Of a DNA stretch of 64,000 nt, positions 48,762 to 57,838 are shown piece after piece. Within the stretch, counting starts at the first letter, position 1. Each line of letters starts with the position of its first letter. The notes below the pieces were generated by a model. It worked only from the letters and a program-made list of their open reading frames with translations, was not told the origin of the DNA and did no database searches. A program made the translations under genes and the position numbers. Source of the DNA: Luteibacter yeojuensis (GTDB lineage Bacteria > Pseudomonadota > Gammaproteobacteria > Xanthomonadales > Rhodanobacteraceae); the NCBI RefSeq assembly GCF_011742875.1, contig NZ_JAAQTL010000001.1, forward strand, positions 2,728,001-2,792,000. Direction: 5' to 3'.

Positions 48762-50045
48762 TCACCGCCGCGACAGCGCCCGATGGGCGATGTCGCGGCG
48801 GTGGAACGCACCCTCGAAGCGGATGGCTTCCAGGGCCTCGTAGGCGCGCTCGCGAGCGGCCGCCAGGTCGTCCCCGAGCGCGCAAACCGCGAGCACCCGG
48901 CCGCCTGCCGTCACCGGGCGGCCGTCGGCTCCCAGCCCCGTGCCGGCGTGAAACACCTTCACGTCCGCGCCAAAATCGGTGTCGGTGCCATCGATCGGAT
49001 CGCCCGCGCGAACCTTGCCCGGGTAGCCGCCCGCCGCCACCACCACGCCGATGGCCGGACGCGGATCCCATGCCGCCCGCGCTGCGTCGATGCGGCCGTC
49101 CAGCGCGGCCTCGACAAGATCGACGAGGTCCGACTTCAGGCGCAGCATGATCGGCTGGGTTTCCGGATCGCCGAAGCGCACGTTGAACTCGATGACCTTG
49201 GGCGCGCCGCTGTTGTCGATCATCAGTCCGGCATAGAGGAAGCCCGTGAACGGCATGCCGTCCGCCGCCATCCCGGCGAGGGTGGGTTCGACGATCTCGC
49301 GCATGACCCGCGCCGAGACGTCGTCGGTCACCACCGGGGCCGGCGAGTACGCACCCATGCCGCCCGTGTTCGGGCCCTTGTCGCCCTCGTCGCGACGCTT
49401 GTGGTCCTGGCTGGTCGCCATCGGCAGGGCATGTTTGCCGTCGGCGATGACGATGAAGCTGGCTTCCTCGCCGTCGAGGAACTCCTCGATCACCACGCGC
49501 GACGACGCATCGCCGAAGGTCTTCCCGCCAAGCATGTCCGCGAGCGCCGCTTCGGCCTCGTCCAGCGTCATCGCCACGATCACACCCTTGCCGGCAGCGA
49601 GGCCGTCGGCCTTGATGACGATCGGCGCGCCCTTTTCGCGAACATGGGCCAGCGCGGGATCGAGTTCGGTGAACACCGCGTAATGCGCGGTGGGGATCCG
49701 GTGACGGGCGAGGAAATCCTTCGCGAAGGCCTTGCTCCCTTCAAGCTGGGCCGCCGCGGCGGTCGGTCCGAAGCAGCGCAGCCCTTCGCGCGCGAAACGA
49801 TCCACCACGCCCGCGACCAACGGCACTTCGGGGCCGACGACGGTCAGCCCGACGTCCTCGCGGTGCGCCAGCGCCACCAGGCCGTCGATGTCGGTCACGG
49901 CGACATCGGCGTTCCTCATCCCCGGCTCCCGGGCCGTGCCGGCATTGCCCGGCGCCACGATGACCTCGTCCACGCGCGGGGACTGGCCGAGCTTCCAGGC
50001 CAGCGCATGTTCGCGCCCGCCGCCGCCGATGACGAGGACTTTCAT
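48762..50045 (-). CDS. purD: Phosphoribosylamine-glycine ligase
   Basis: Second step of purine synthesis: ATP-dependent joining of glycine to phosphoribosylamine. The protein has 427 residues (E. coli 429). It shows the ATP-grasp order MKVLVIGGGGREHALAWKL, RFAREGLRCFGP, PIVIKADGLAAGKGV and RFGDPETQPIMLRLKSDL. It converges with the toxin-like gene, 6 bp apart. purH is not adjacent. Confidence 0.97.
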   Translation of the reverse strand: MKVLVIGGGGREHALAWKLGQSPRVDEVIVAPGNAGTAREPGMRNADVAVTDIDGLVALAHREDVGLTVVGPEVPLVAGVVDRFAREGLRCFGPTAAAAQLEGSKAFAKDFLARHRIPTAHYAVFTELDPALAHVREKGAPIVIKADGLAAGKGVIVAMTLDEAEAALADMLGGKTFGDASSRVVIEEFLDGEEASFIVIADGKHALPMATSQDHKRRDEGDKGPNTGGMGAYSPAPVVTDDVSARVMREIVEPTLAGMAADGMPFTGFLYAGLMIDNSGAPKVIEFNVRFGDPETQPIMLRLKSDLVDLVEAALDGRIDAARAAWDPRPAIGVVVAAGGYPGKVRAGDPIDGTDTDFGADVKVFHAGTGLGADGRPVTAGGRVLAVCALGDDLAAARERAYEALEAIRFEGAFHRRDIAHRALSRR

Positions 50046-50122
50046 GGGATTCTCCGGGTGTCGAACCGCTCATTCTAACCCGAGGCCCCGCCTTCGGCGC
50101 TGCGCCGCGGACGTTCCCGGGA

Positions 50123-51496
50123 TCAGAGACCCGGGCTGACGAGGGCGAGCAATTCGCCGCGGGGCAACTTGCCGGTTTCGTTTCGCGGCAGCGCGTCGAC
50201 CATGCGCAGCGGGCGCGGCAGGAACACCGGGTCCATCGCCTGGCGCAGCGCGGACAGCACCGCCTGCTCGCTCATACCCGGCGCGACGACCAGGCCCGCG
50301 ATGCGGCGCACGCCGGACGCGTCGCTCTCGTCGAGCTGGAACAGCACGCCGTCGCGTACACCGTCGATGGCCAGCAGGCGGCGGTTGAGGTCGCCGAGCG
50401 AGGCGCGCTTGCCGGCGATCTCGAGGAGGTCGGTGTTGCGGCCGCGCAGGCGGAAGCGGCGGCCTTCGTCGTGCAGCGTGACGATGTCGGCGAGGGCGAT
50501 GGGCTCGGCCAGCTGCGGCGCGTCGACGAGCGTGCCGTCCGGTTGCGGATGCAGCGTCACGCCATCGTAGAGCGCCCAATCCTCTTCGACCGAGGTACGC
50601 CGGCTGGCGAAGACGCAGGTTTCCGTCGAGCCGAAGACTTCGTAGAGCGGTGCGCCGAAGCGCTGTTCCGCCGCCGCGGCGAGCTCCACCGGCATCGGCG
50701 CGGTGGCCGACACGAAGGCGGCGAGGGTCGGGAGGACGACACCCGATTCCACAATGGCACGGAGGTGCACGGGCGTGATGACGAGCACGCGCGGCTCGGG
50801 CATCGTGCCCAGCGCGGCGGCGACATCCGCCGGAAAGAAGGGACGCCCGGCATGCACGCTGACTTCGGAGAGCAGCGGCATCAGCACGGACATCTCCATG
50901 CCGTACATGTGTTGCGGCGGAACGGTGGCGACGAGATCGAACGATCCGCCGATCGCCCTGCCGAGCATGTCCGCGTTGCCGGCGTTGCTGGCGACGAAGG
51001 CGCCCCAGGTCTTGACGTTCGGCTTGGGCCTGCCGGTGGAGCCCGAGGTGTAGCCGATGGCGACCACCGTGTCCGCGGGAATCGTCGGTACCGCGTCGCC
51101 CGGCGCGACCTCGTCGTCGAGCGACGGCATGCGCAGGTAACCGGCCGGCGCGGGTGCCAGCGCCAGCTCGCCGATGGCGTAGGAACCGGGATGCCCCGCC
51201 ATCACCTCGTCGACGGCATGCGGGGCGCGCGAGGGCGGGAGCAGGTTGGCCTGCCCTCGCACGATCAGCGCGGCGAAGGCTACCAGGAAGGCATAGCGGT
51301 CCTCGCAAAGATTGACCGCGCTGTCGGCATCGGGAAGCAGGGACGCCACCCGGCGGACATGACCCAGGAAGGTGGCGGCGCTGACCGGGCGGCCGTCGCG
51401 CCATGCGACGGGCCGGGACAACGCACCGACGAGCAACGGCAAGGGCGCGCCGGCCAGGCGCCCGGTAATCTCATGAACGTTCGACGACAACGGCAA
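50123..51496 (-). CDS. AMP-dependent synthetase, likely aryl-acid:ACP ligase (XanA2-like)
   Basis: A 457-residue adenylate-forming enzyme. Core motifs are GYTSGSTGRPKPNVKTW (about 149-165), PQHMYGMEMSVLMPLL, EVFGSTETCVFASRR and the C-terminal lysine in PRNETGKLPRGEL. The protein is shorter than typical acyl-CoA synthetases and resembles the 3-hydroxybenzoate:ACP ligase XanA2 of the xanthomonadin pathway or ApeH. It would charge the ACP at 25995 with the product of the chorismatase at 26413. It is physically separate from that cluster and lies 12 bp after tsaC on the same strand. Substrate assignment is inference. Confidence 0.78.
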   Translation of the reverse strand: MPLSSNVHEITGRLAGAPLPLLVGALSRPVAWRDGRPVSAATFLGHVRRVASLLPDADSAVNLCEDRYAFLVAFAALIVRGQANLLPPSRAPHAVDEVMAGHPGSYAIGELALAPAPAGYLRMPSLDDEVAPGDAVPTIPADTVVAIGYTSGSTGRPKPNVKTWGAFVASNAGNADMLGRAIGGSFDLVATVPPQHMYGMEMSVLMPLLSEVSVHAGRPFFPADVAAALGTMPEPRVLVITPVHLRAIVESGVVLPTLAAFVSATAPMPVELAAAAEQRFGAPLYEVFGSTETCVFASRRTSVEEDWALYDGVTLHPQPDGTLVDAPQLAEPIALADIVTLHDEGRRFRLRGRNTDLLEIAGKRASLGDLNRRLLAIDGVRDGVLFQLDESDASGVRRIAGLVVAPGMSEQAVLSALRQAMDPVFLPRPLRMVDALPRNETGKLPRGELLALVSPGL

Positions 51497-51508
51497 ATCC
51501 CCCCTTCC

Positions 51509-52078
51509 TCAGGCGCGGATCATAGCGCCGCTGAGGGCGTCCCGGATGACCGTGGGCCGGTCGAGGCCGCCCAGCGGCGCGTCCAGCGCGGCATCGAGCC
51601 GTTCGCCGAAGTAGCGCTCGAGGGTGGGCAGGTCGCGGGCGGGGAGCTCGCCATGCGGGTTCGCGCTGGTCGATACCAGCGGCCGGCCGAAGGCGCGGCA
51701 GAGGGCGGCCGCCGGCTCGTGGGCGGTCACCCGCAGGGCAATGCCGGCGTGCGCGCCGGCGACCCAGTCCGGCACGCGCTCGCTGCGCGGGAATACCCAG
51801 GTATTCGGGCCAGGCCAGGACGCACGCACCTGCGCGAGCACGTCCGCGGGAACGGCGGCCAGGTCGATATAGGGTGCCACCTGCTCGAAGCTCGCGGCGA
51901 TCAGCAGGACCCCCTGCGTCGCCGGACGTCCCTTCAGCGCGAAGACGCGCTCGAAGGCGGCACGGTCGTGCGGGTCGCAGCCGAGACCGAACACCGCCTC
52001 GGTAGGATAGGCGAGAACACCGCCGTCGCGGAGGACCGCGGCGGCGGCGTCGATGGTGGACAGATCGAAGCGGCGCAT
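51509..52078 (-). CDS. tsaC: Threonylcarbamoyl-AMP synthase (YrdC/Sua5 family)
   Basis: A 189-residue enzyme making threonylcarbamoyl-AMP for tRNA t6A37. It shows GGVLAYPTEAVFGLGCDPHD, ALKGRPATQGVLLIA and RPLVSTSANPHGELPA. Length matches bacterial TsaC (190). It starts 1 bp after the topA stop on the same strand, so it is probably co-transcribed with topA. Confidence 0.94.
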   Translation of the reverse strand: MRRFDLSTIDAAAAVLRDGGVLAYPTEAVFGLGCDPHDRAAFERVFALKGRPATQGVLLIAASFEQVAPYIDLAAVPADVLAQVRASWPGPNTWVFPRSERVPDWVAGAHAGIALRVTAHEPAAALCRAFGRPLVSTSANPHGELPARDLPTLERYFGERLDAALDAPLGGLDRPTVIRDALSGAMIRA

Positions 52079-52079
52079 G

Positions 52080-54605
52080 TCAGTCGGCCGTGCGCGACAC
52101 CGTCTTCGCCGCCGCGGTCTTCTTCACGGCGGCCTTCTTCGCGGCTGTTTTCTTGGCGGCGGACTTCTTCGCCGTGGCCTTCTTCGCAGCCGTCTTCTTC
52201 GCGGTCTTCTTCGTCGCGGTCTTCTTCACGGCGGCCTTCTTCGCCGTCGCTTCCTTGGTCGCGACCTTTTTCGCCGCGGCTTTCTTGGTGGCCGTCTTCT
52301 TCGCCGCGCGGCCGCCGCGCGGCTTCTTCACCGGCGCCGCCGCGAGCAGTTCCGCGCATTCCGCCTCGGTGAGCGTCTTCGGGTCGCGGTCCTTCGGGAT
52401 GCGCGCGTTCTTCTCGCCGTCAGTGATGTACGGGCCATAGCGGCCGTTGAGCACCTGCACGCCATTGCCGAAGTCGAGGATCGTGCGGTTCGCGATGGCC
52501 TCGAGTTTTTCCTGCACCAGCTGCAGCGCGCGCGGCAGTTCGATGGTGTACGGATCGTCTTCGGCCTTGAGCGAGGCATACGTGCTGCCTTGCTTCACGA
52601 ACGGCCCGAAGCGGCCGATGCCCACGGTGACTTCTTCGCCCGCCTCGGACTGGCCGAGGGTGCGCGGCAGCTTGAACAGCTCCATCGCCTCGTCGAGGGT
52701 GATGGTATGCATGCTCTGCCCCGGGCGCAGGCTGGCGTAGGTCGGCTTGGCCTCGTCGTCCTTGCTGCCGATCTGCGCATAGGCGCCGTAGCGGCCGAGG
52801 CGCACCGATACCGGCTTGCCGCTCTTGGGGTCCGTGCCGAGTTCGCGCGCGCCGGTGGCCTCGCTGCGGTCGACGGATTCGGTCTTGTCGTCCACCAGCG
52901 TCTTGAACGGCAGCCAGAAGCGCTCGAGCAACGGCACCCAGGCTTCCTCGCCACGGCTGACGGCGTCCAGCTCGTCCTCGAGCCGCGCGGTGAAGTCGTA
53001 ATCCACGTACTGCTTGAAGTGTCCCGAAAGGAACTGGCTCACCGCACGACCGACGTCGGTCGGCTTGAAGCGGCGATTCTCGAGCAGTACGTACTCGCGG
53101 CTCAGCAGCACCTGGATGATGCTGGCATAGGTCGACGGACGCCCGATGCCGTATTCCTCCAGCGCCTTGACCAGGCTGGCTTCCGAGTAGCGCGGCGGCG
53201 GCTCGGTGAAATGCTGGTCGGCGGCGATCTGCGATACCGGCACCACGTCGCCCTGGGCGAGGCGCGGCAGGCGGCGCTGGTCGTCGTCGTCCTCGTTCTT
53301 CTGGTCGCGGCCTTCCTCGTAGACGGCCAGGAAGCCCGGATCGATGACCGTCGTACCGCTGGCGCGGAACGCGGAGTCGTCCACCGGAAACTCCACGGAG
53401 ACCGTGTTCATCGTGGCGTGGACCATCTGGCAGGCGACGGTGCGCTTCCAGATGAGTTCGTAGAGCTTGCGCTGGTCGTCGTTGAGGAACGAGGCAACGC
53501 TGCGCGGCGCGCGCATGGCCGAGGTCGGACGCACGGCTTCGTGCGCTTCCTGGGCGTTCTTGGACTTCGACTTGTAGACCTGCACACCCTCGGGCAACGC
53601 CGATTTGCCGTATTCGCGCCCGATCAGGTCGCGGAGCTCGGCCACGGCATCGTCGGAGAGCGCCACGGAGTCGGTACGCATATACGTAATGAGACCGACG
53701 TTGCCCTCGCTGCCCAGCGAGACGCCCTCGTAGAGACCCTGGGCCACGCGCATGGTGCGGCTGGTGGAAAAGCCCAGCTTGCGCGCGGCTTCCTGCTGCA
53801 ACGTGGAGGTGGTGAACGGCGGCGCCGGGCGGCGCTTGCGCTCGCGGCTGGTGACGTCGCCGACGGTGAAGCGGCCGCCCGCGGCCTTCTCCAGCGCCCC
53901 GCGCGCCGCCATGGCGTCGGCCTCGTTGGTCAGGTCGAACTGCTCGAACTTCTTGCCGTTGAGCTTCACCAGGCGGGCTTCGAAGGCCCCCTCCGGGTGC
54001 ATGAGGCTGGCCTGGATCGTCCAGTATTCGCGCGCCTTGAAGGCCTCGATCTCGAGCTCGCGCTCCACGATCATCCGCAGCGCCGGCGACTGCACGCGGC
54101 CGGCCGACAGGCCGCGCTGCACCTTGCGCCAGAGCACCGGCGACAGATTGAAGCCCACCAGGTAATCCAGGGCACGGCGGGCCTGCTGGGCGTCGACGAG
54201 GTCGTGCGAGAGCTTGCGTGGGTTCGCCACGGCCTCCTTGATCGCCTTCGGCGTGATCTCGCTGAAGACCACGCGCTGGACGTCCTTGCCCTCGAGCAGG
54301 CCGCGCTCGCGCAGGATCTCGCTGATGTGCCAGGAGATGGCCTCGCCTTCGCGATCCAAGTCGGTCGCGAGGTAGATGCTGCTGGCCGCGCGCGCCGCCT
54401 TGGCGATGGCGTCCACGTGCTTCTCGTTGCGGTCGATCACCTCGTAGGCCATGCGGAAGCCGTGCTCCGGATCGACCGCGCCCTCCTTCGGCCGCAGGTC
54501 GCGGACGTGGCCATACGACGCCAGCACCTGGAAGTCGGCTCCCAGGTACTTGTTGATCGTCTTGGCCTTGGCCGGCGATTCGACGATGAGGAGGTTCTTT
54601 GCCAT
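52080..54605 (-). CDS. topA: DNA topoisomerase I with lysine-rich C-terminal tail
   Basis: Relaxes negative supercoils; 841 residues. The N-terminal Toprim domain shows LLIVESPAKAKTINKYLG and the acidic triad DLDREGEAI. The catalytic tyrosine is in GLITYMRTDS, with the gate region GLSAGRVQSPAL. C-terminal repeats of the GRYGAYAQIG / GRFGPFVKQG / GRYGPYITDG type follow, without the Cys4 zinc ribbons of E. coli TopA. The final 80 residues (about 758-841) are a histone H1-like Ala/Lys/Thr tail (AAKKTATKKAAAKK-type repeats) that should bind DNA electrostatically. An AT-rich island lies just upstream. Confidence 0.97.
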   Translation of the reverse strand: MAKNLLIVESPAKAKTINKYLGADFQVLASYGHVRDLRPKEGAVDPEHGFRMAYEVIDRNEKHVDAIAKAARAASSIYLATDLDREGEAISWHISEILRERGLLEGKDVQRVVFSEITPKAIKEAVANPRKLSHDLVDAQQARRALDYLVGFNLSPVLWRKVQRGLSAGRVQSPALRMIVERELEIEAFKAREYWTIQASLMHPEGAFEARLVKLNGKKFEQFDLTNEADAMAARGALEKAAGGRFTVGDVTSRERKRRPAPPFTTSTLQQEAARKLGFSTSRTMRVAQGLYEGVSLGSEGNVGLITYMRTDSVALSDDAVAELRDLIGREYGKSALPEGVQVYKSKSKNAQEAHEAVRPTSAMRAPRSVASFLNDDQRKLYELIWKRTVACQMVHATMNTVSVEFPVDDSAFRASGTTVIDPGFLAVYEEGRDQKNEDDDDQRRLPRLAQGDVVPVSQIAADQHFTEPPPRYSEASLVKALEEYGIGRPSTYASIIQVLLSREYVLLENRRFKPTDVGRAVSQFLSGHFKQYVDYDFTARLEDELDAVSRGEEAWVPLLERFWLPFKTLVDDKTESVDRSEATGARELGTDPKSGKPVSVRLGRYGAYAQIGSKDDEAKPTYASLRPGQSMHTITLDEAMELFKLPRTLGQSEAGEEVTVGIGRFGPFVKQGSTYASLKAEDDPYTIELPRALQLVQEKLEAIANRTILDFGNGVQVLNGRYGPYITDGEKNARIPKDRDPKTLTEAECAELLAAAPVKKPRGGRAAKKTATKKAAAKKVATKEATAKKAAVKKTATKKTAKKTAAKKATAKKSAAKKTAAKKAAVKKTAAAKTVSRTAD

Positions 54606-54701
54606 GCGTTACCGATTCCGAGGAGCGCGGGGGCGAGTGAACCCCAGCGTATGTATATATTTAGTTGGAAACATATCGCCGTGACGGCTGTCAAGCCGCG
54701 G

Positions 54702-55847
54702 CTACCGGATCACCCGCTGGTAGCGGTTGCCGGGCAGGGCCGCGATTTCGCCTTCGAGTTCCAGTATCAGCAGCATCGACGACAGCGCCCCAGGGGAGAG
54801 GCCCGTCGTGCCCACAAGGGCGTCGAGGGAGGCGGGATCGTACCCCATGACGTCGAGCAGGCGGCGATATTCCTCATCCTGGCGCCAGTCGAACGGGCCT
54901 TTCTTGGGCTTAACACTCCTTTCGGCGCCCCCGCCCCCTTCCAGCCGGGCCCGCAATTCCGCGCCTAGCTCCATGGCGGCCGGCGCCAGCGCGGCCAGGA
55001 CCTCCTCCGGCCGCTGGACCAGCCGGGCTCCGTCGCCGATCAGGGCGTGGCAGCCTTCGGCCAGGGGGTTGTGGATCGACCCCGGGAGGGCGAAAACCTC
55101 GCGTCCCTGCTCGCCCGCATGGCGGGCCGTGATCAGCGAGCCGGAGCGCAGGCCGGCCTCGACCACGACCACTCCGAGGCTCAGGCCGGCGATGATCCGG
55201 TTCCGCTGGGGGAACTGATGGGCCAGGGCCGGGACGCCAGGCGGGTATTCGCTGACGATGGCCCCCTGCTCCGCGATGCGCCGGGCCAGGGCGTGATGCT
55301 TGCGGGGGTAGACCCGGTCCGGCCCCGTGGCGATCACGGCCACCGTCGGCTGGCCGGCGTCCAGGGCGGCCATGTGGGCCGCCCCGTCGACGCCGTCGGC
55401 CATGCCGCTGGTGACCAGCAGGCCGGCCGAAGCCAGTTCGGCGGCGAAGCGGCGGGCATTGGCAAGACCGGGCTCCTGGGCGCGCCGGGCGCCGACGATG
55501 GCCACCTGCGGGCGCAGCAGCAGTGCGGCATCGCCCTTCACGAACAGCGCGGCCGGCGGGTCCGGAACGGCCTCCAGCTGGGGCGGGAAGTCTTCCTCGG
55601 TGCAGCGGAGCATCCGTTGGTCCGCGCCGGCCAGCCAGGCGAGGTCGTGGGCGAGCGTGGCTTCGTCGGGCCGTTCGATCCAGGCCCGGCCCTCGTCGTC
55701 GAGCACGTCGAGATGGCGCGCCAGCCAACGCAGCAGGGCCGAGGGGCTGCCGCGGGCGACGAGCCCTTCGCGCAGGCGCCTCGCGCTGAAGCCGGGAAGG
55801 CGCAGGAGGATCAGCCAGTCGCGCAGGTCGTCGTCGGAATCGGTCAT
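54702..55847 (-). CDS. dprA: DNA-processing protein DprA (Smf)
   Basis: A 381-residue protein that protects incoming single-stranded DNA and loads RecA during transformation. The N-terminal helical part is followed by the Rossmann-like DprA core with VAIVGARRAQEPGLANA, SGMADGVDGAAHMAALDAG, FPQRNRIIAGLSLGVVVVEAG and SGSLITARHAGEQGREVFALPG. A C-terminal DML1-like winged helix (residues about 320-381) ends the protein. The smg/DUF494 gene that often separates dprA and topA is absent in the 96-bp gap. Confidence 0.96.
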   Translation of the reverse strand: MTDSDDDLRDWLILLRLPGFSARRLREGLVARGSPSALLRWLARHLDVLDDEGRAWIERPDEATLAHDLAWLAGADQRMLRCTEEDFPPQLEAVPDPPAALFVKGDAALLLRPQVAIVGARRAQEPGLANARRFAAELASAGLLVTSGMADGVDGAAHMAALDAGQPTVAVIATGPDRVYPRKHHALARRIAEQGAIVSEYPPGVPALAHQFPQRNRIIAGLSLGVVVVEAGLRSGSLITARHAGEQGREVFALPGSIHNPLAEGCHALIGDGARLVQRPEEVLAALAPAAMELGAELRARLEGGGGAERSVKPKKGPFDWRQDEEYRRLLDVMGYDPASLDALVGTTGLSPGALSSMLLILELEGEIAALPGNRYQRVIR

Positions 55848-55903
55848 CCGCGCAGTTTAGGGGGGCGAGCTGTCCGTCTTCTGTAGGGACGCCGAGCCGG
55901 ACA

Positions 55904-55981
55904 TGTAGGAGCCGCTATAGCGGCGAGGGCAATCTTGCGACGCTGTCGCGGGATTTTCTCGCCGCTATAGCGGCTCCTACA
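55904..55981. repeat. REP-like doublet (inverted pair)
   Basis: TGTAGGAGCCGCTATAGCGG at the left and CCGCTATAGCGGCTCCTACA at the right are exact complements, with a shorter and diverged centre. It lies between the LysM gene stop and the dprA start. Confidence 0.9.
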
Positions 55982-55993
55982 GCAGGCGCGGGA

Positions 55994-57148
55994 TTATTCC
56001 GGGGCGACCAGCTTGTCGCCCTTCTTCAGCGGGCGCAGCGCATCCATCACCAGCGCATAGCTCACGTGGTCGAAGGTGCGGAAGACCATGATGTGGCCGC
56101 CGTATTCGTCGGGCAGTTTCACATGGCGCGAGGTACCGCGGCGGTTGTAGTTGCCGCTGACCTCGTCGGCGATCGTCTCGCCCTGGCTCATCACCGTAAA
56201 GGTGGTGCCGTTGTCGACGCCGTCGGCCGAGCCGGCCGAGATGGACACCACCTGGCGGCTGCCCACCGCGTGGAGCGCGTCGGTGAAGCCAATGACGCGT
56301 CCGTCGGCGGGCACCGACTTCGGCGCGTGCGGATAGAAATAGGGGTCGTACGGCTTGTCGTCCACCTGCATCAGGCGGTCGCCCTTGCGCACTTCGAGGG
56401 TCGAGTCCACCAGCACCAGGCTGGCGACGTCGCCGTTGGTGGCGATGACTTCGGCCGTGCCGATCACCGAGACCTCGACGCCACGGTCCTCGCCCTTGCC
56501 GGTATGCGTGTCGTGGCGGGAGTCCTCGCGCCACGGGCTCGGCGCCATCGACACGTCGCTGTCCAGCTCGTCGGCCACGAAGGAGCCGTGCGAGGGGTTG
56601 TTCAGCATGTCGAAGCCGCCTTCGTTGCCACCGTGGTCGCGGAAGCGGTTGGTCGGACGAACGATGGCCCAGCGCTGGCCCGGCTGTGCGGCGTCGAGAT
56701 CGCGCGCGTAGATTTTGTTGCCCGGCGTGGCGCGCAGGTGCGCTTCCTCGAAGCCCACCAGATAGGGGGCCTGCTCGACCTCGTCGGCGTTCATGACCCG
56801 CAGCTCCTTGAGGAACATGCGCAACTCGCTGAGCGGGATGGCCGTGACCGGCTCCCCATCGGTGCGGACGCGCGGCTGCAGGCCGATGCGCGGGCCGCCG
56901 CCCAGCATCGACAGGTTGAGCACGTCGCCCGGGTAGATGAGGTGGGGGTTGCGGACCTGGGGATTCGCCTGCCAGATCTCCGGCCAGAGCCAGGGCTTGC
57001 TCAGGAAACGGGCCGAAATATCCCAAAGGGTGTCGCCCTTGCGCACCGTGTAGGTGTCCGGGTGGTCAGGACGAAGCTGCGACACTGCCGCGTAGGCAGC
57101 CACAGTGAAAAACATGCCGCCAAGCAGCATGGCGAACTTCTTGATCAT
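55994..57148 (-). CDS. LysM-domain exported protein
   Basis: A 384-residue envelope protein. The signal peptide is MIKKFAMLLGGMFFTVAAYA. One LysM peptidoglycan-binding domain at about 32-82 follows (DTYTVRKGDTLWDISARFL, WPEIWQANPQV, LIYPGDVLNL). A large C-terminal region of unknown fold contains VLVDSTLEVRKGDRLM and VMSQGETIADEVSG. Such a gene commonly lies between def and dprA in gammaproteobacteria. It is divergent from def across 183 bp. Confidence 0.92.
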   Translation of the reverse strand: MIKKFAMLLGGMFFTVAAYAAVSQLRPDHPDTYTVRKGDTLWDISARFLSKPWLWPEIWQANPQVRNPHLIYPGDVLNLSMLGGGPRIGLQPRVRTDGEPVTAIPLSELRMFLKELRVMNADEVEQAPYLVGFEEAHLRATPGNKIYARDLDAAQPGQRWAIVRPTNRFRDHGGNEGGFDMLNNPSHGSFVADELDSDVSMAPSPWREDSRHDTHTGKGEDRGVEVSVIGTAEVIATNGDVASLVLVDSTLEVRKGDRLMQVDDKPYDPYFYPHAPKSVPADGRVIGFTDALHAVGSRQVVSISAGSADGVDNGTTFTVMSQGETIADEVSGNYNRRGTSRHVKLPDEYGGHIMVFRTFDHVSYALVMDALRPLKKGDKLVAPE

Positions 57149-57200
57149 GGCGGGTTTTCCCCCTTCCCCGGTGCTGTCGCGAGTGTAACCGAATCGTTAA

Positions 57201-57229
57201 TGGGCACAATACGTGCCCCGCGCTAGAAT
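57201..57229 (+). promoter_or_regulatory. Candidate sigma-70 promoter for def-fmt-rsmB
   Basis: TGGGCA (57201-57206), a 17-bp spacer and TAGAAT (57224-57229), about 100 bp before def. A small dyad, GGGCAC-N5-GTGCCC (57202-57218), overlaps it. Confidence 0.55.
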
Positions 57230-57331
57230 ACGGGGGCATCCTACCTTCGCCGCTGCTTGGATTTCGCCGATTTGCCCGCAAATCCGCGGACGAGGCGCCG
57301 CATTCGGCCCGTGACGTTTCAAGGTGACACC

Positions 57332-57835
57332 GTGTCCACCCTCGCCATCCTCGAATTTCCCGATCCGCGCCTGCGCACCGTCGCCGCGCCGGTCACCGTC
57401 TTCGACGACGAACTGAAGCAGTTCGTGGCCGACATGTACGAGACCATGTATGCCGCCAACGGCGTGGGCCTCGCCGCCACCCAGGTCAACGTGCACAAGC
57501 GCGTGCTGGTCGCTGACATGAGCGACGACCGCAACGAGCCGATGGTGCTGATCAATCCCGAGATCCTCGAGAAGGACGGCCAGCAGGTCTACCAGGAAGG
57601 CTGCCTGTCGTTCCCCGGCATCTATGCCGATGTGACCCGCGCCCTGCACGTGAAGGTCCGTGCGCAGGACGTCGAGGGCAAGGCGATTCTCATCGAGGCC
57701 GAGGGGCCCCTCGCCGTCTGTATCCAGCACGAGATGGACCACCTCGCGGGCAAGGTCTTCGTGGACTACCTGTCTCCGCTGAAGCGCGGCATGCTGCTCA
57801 AGCGGATGGAAAAGCAGCGCAAGGCCAGCGCCTGA
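57332..57835 (+). CDS. def: Peptide deformylase
   Basis: Removes the N-formyl group from nascent proteins; 167 residues. The three motifs are GVGLAATQ (44-51), EGCLS with metal ligand Cys91, and QHEMDH with His133, Glu134 and His137. GTG 57332 is chosen because AAGGTGA lies just upstream and [14 protein letters not shown] is the usual N-terminus. fmt follows after 3 bp. Confidence 0.97.
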   Translation: MSTLAILEFPDPRLRTVAAPVTVFDDELKQFVADMYETMYAANGVGLAATQVNVHKRVLVADMSDDRNEPMVLINPEILEKDGQQVYQEGCLSFPGIYADVTRALHVKVRAQDVEGKAILIEAEGPLAVCIQHEMDHLAGKVFVDYLSPLKRGMLLKRMEKQRKASA

Positions 57836-57838
57836 CCG

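Noticed and set aside
52083..52330. Repeated GCC/CTTC units as a CRISPR or tandem-repeat array
   Set aside because: They are codons of the Lys/Ala-rich TopA tail. There is no spacer-repeat structure.
52053..54968. A 971-codon antisense ORF opposite topA
   Set aside because: It has no recognisable domain and mirrors the topA coding frame. topA motifs are complete on the minus strand.
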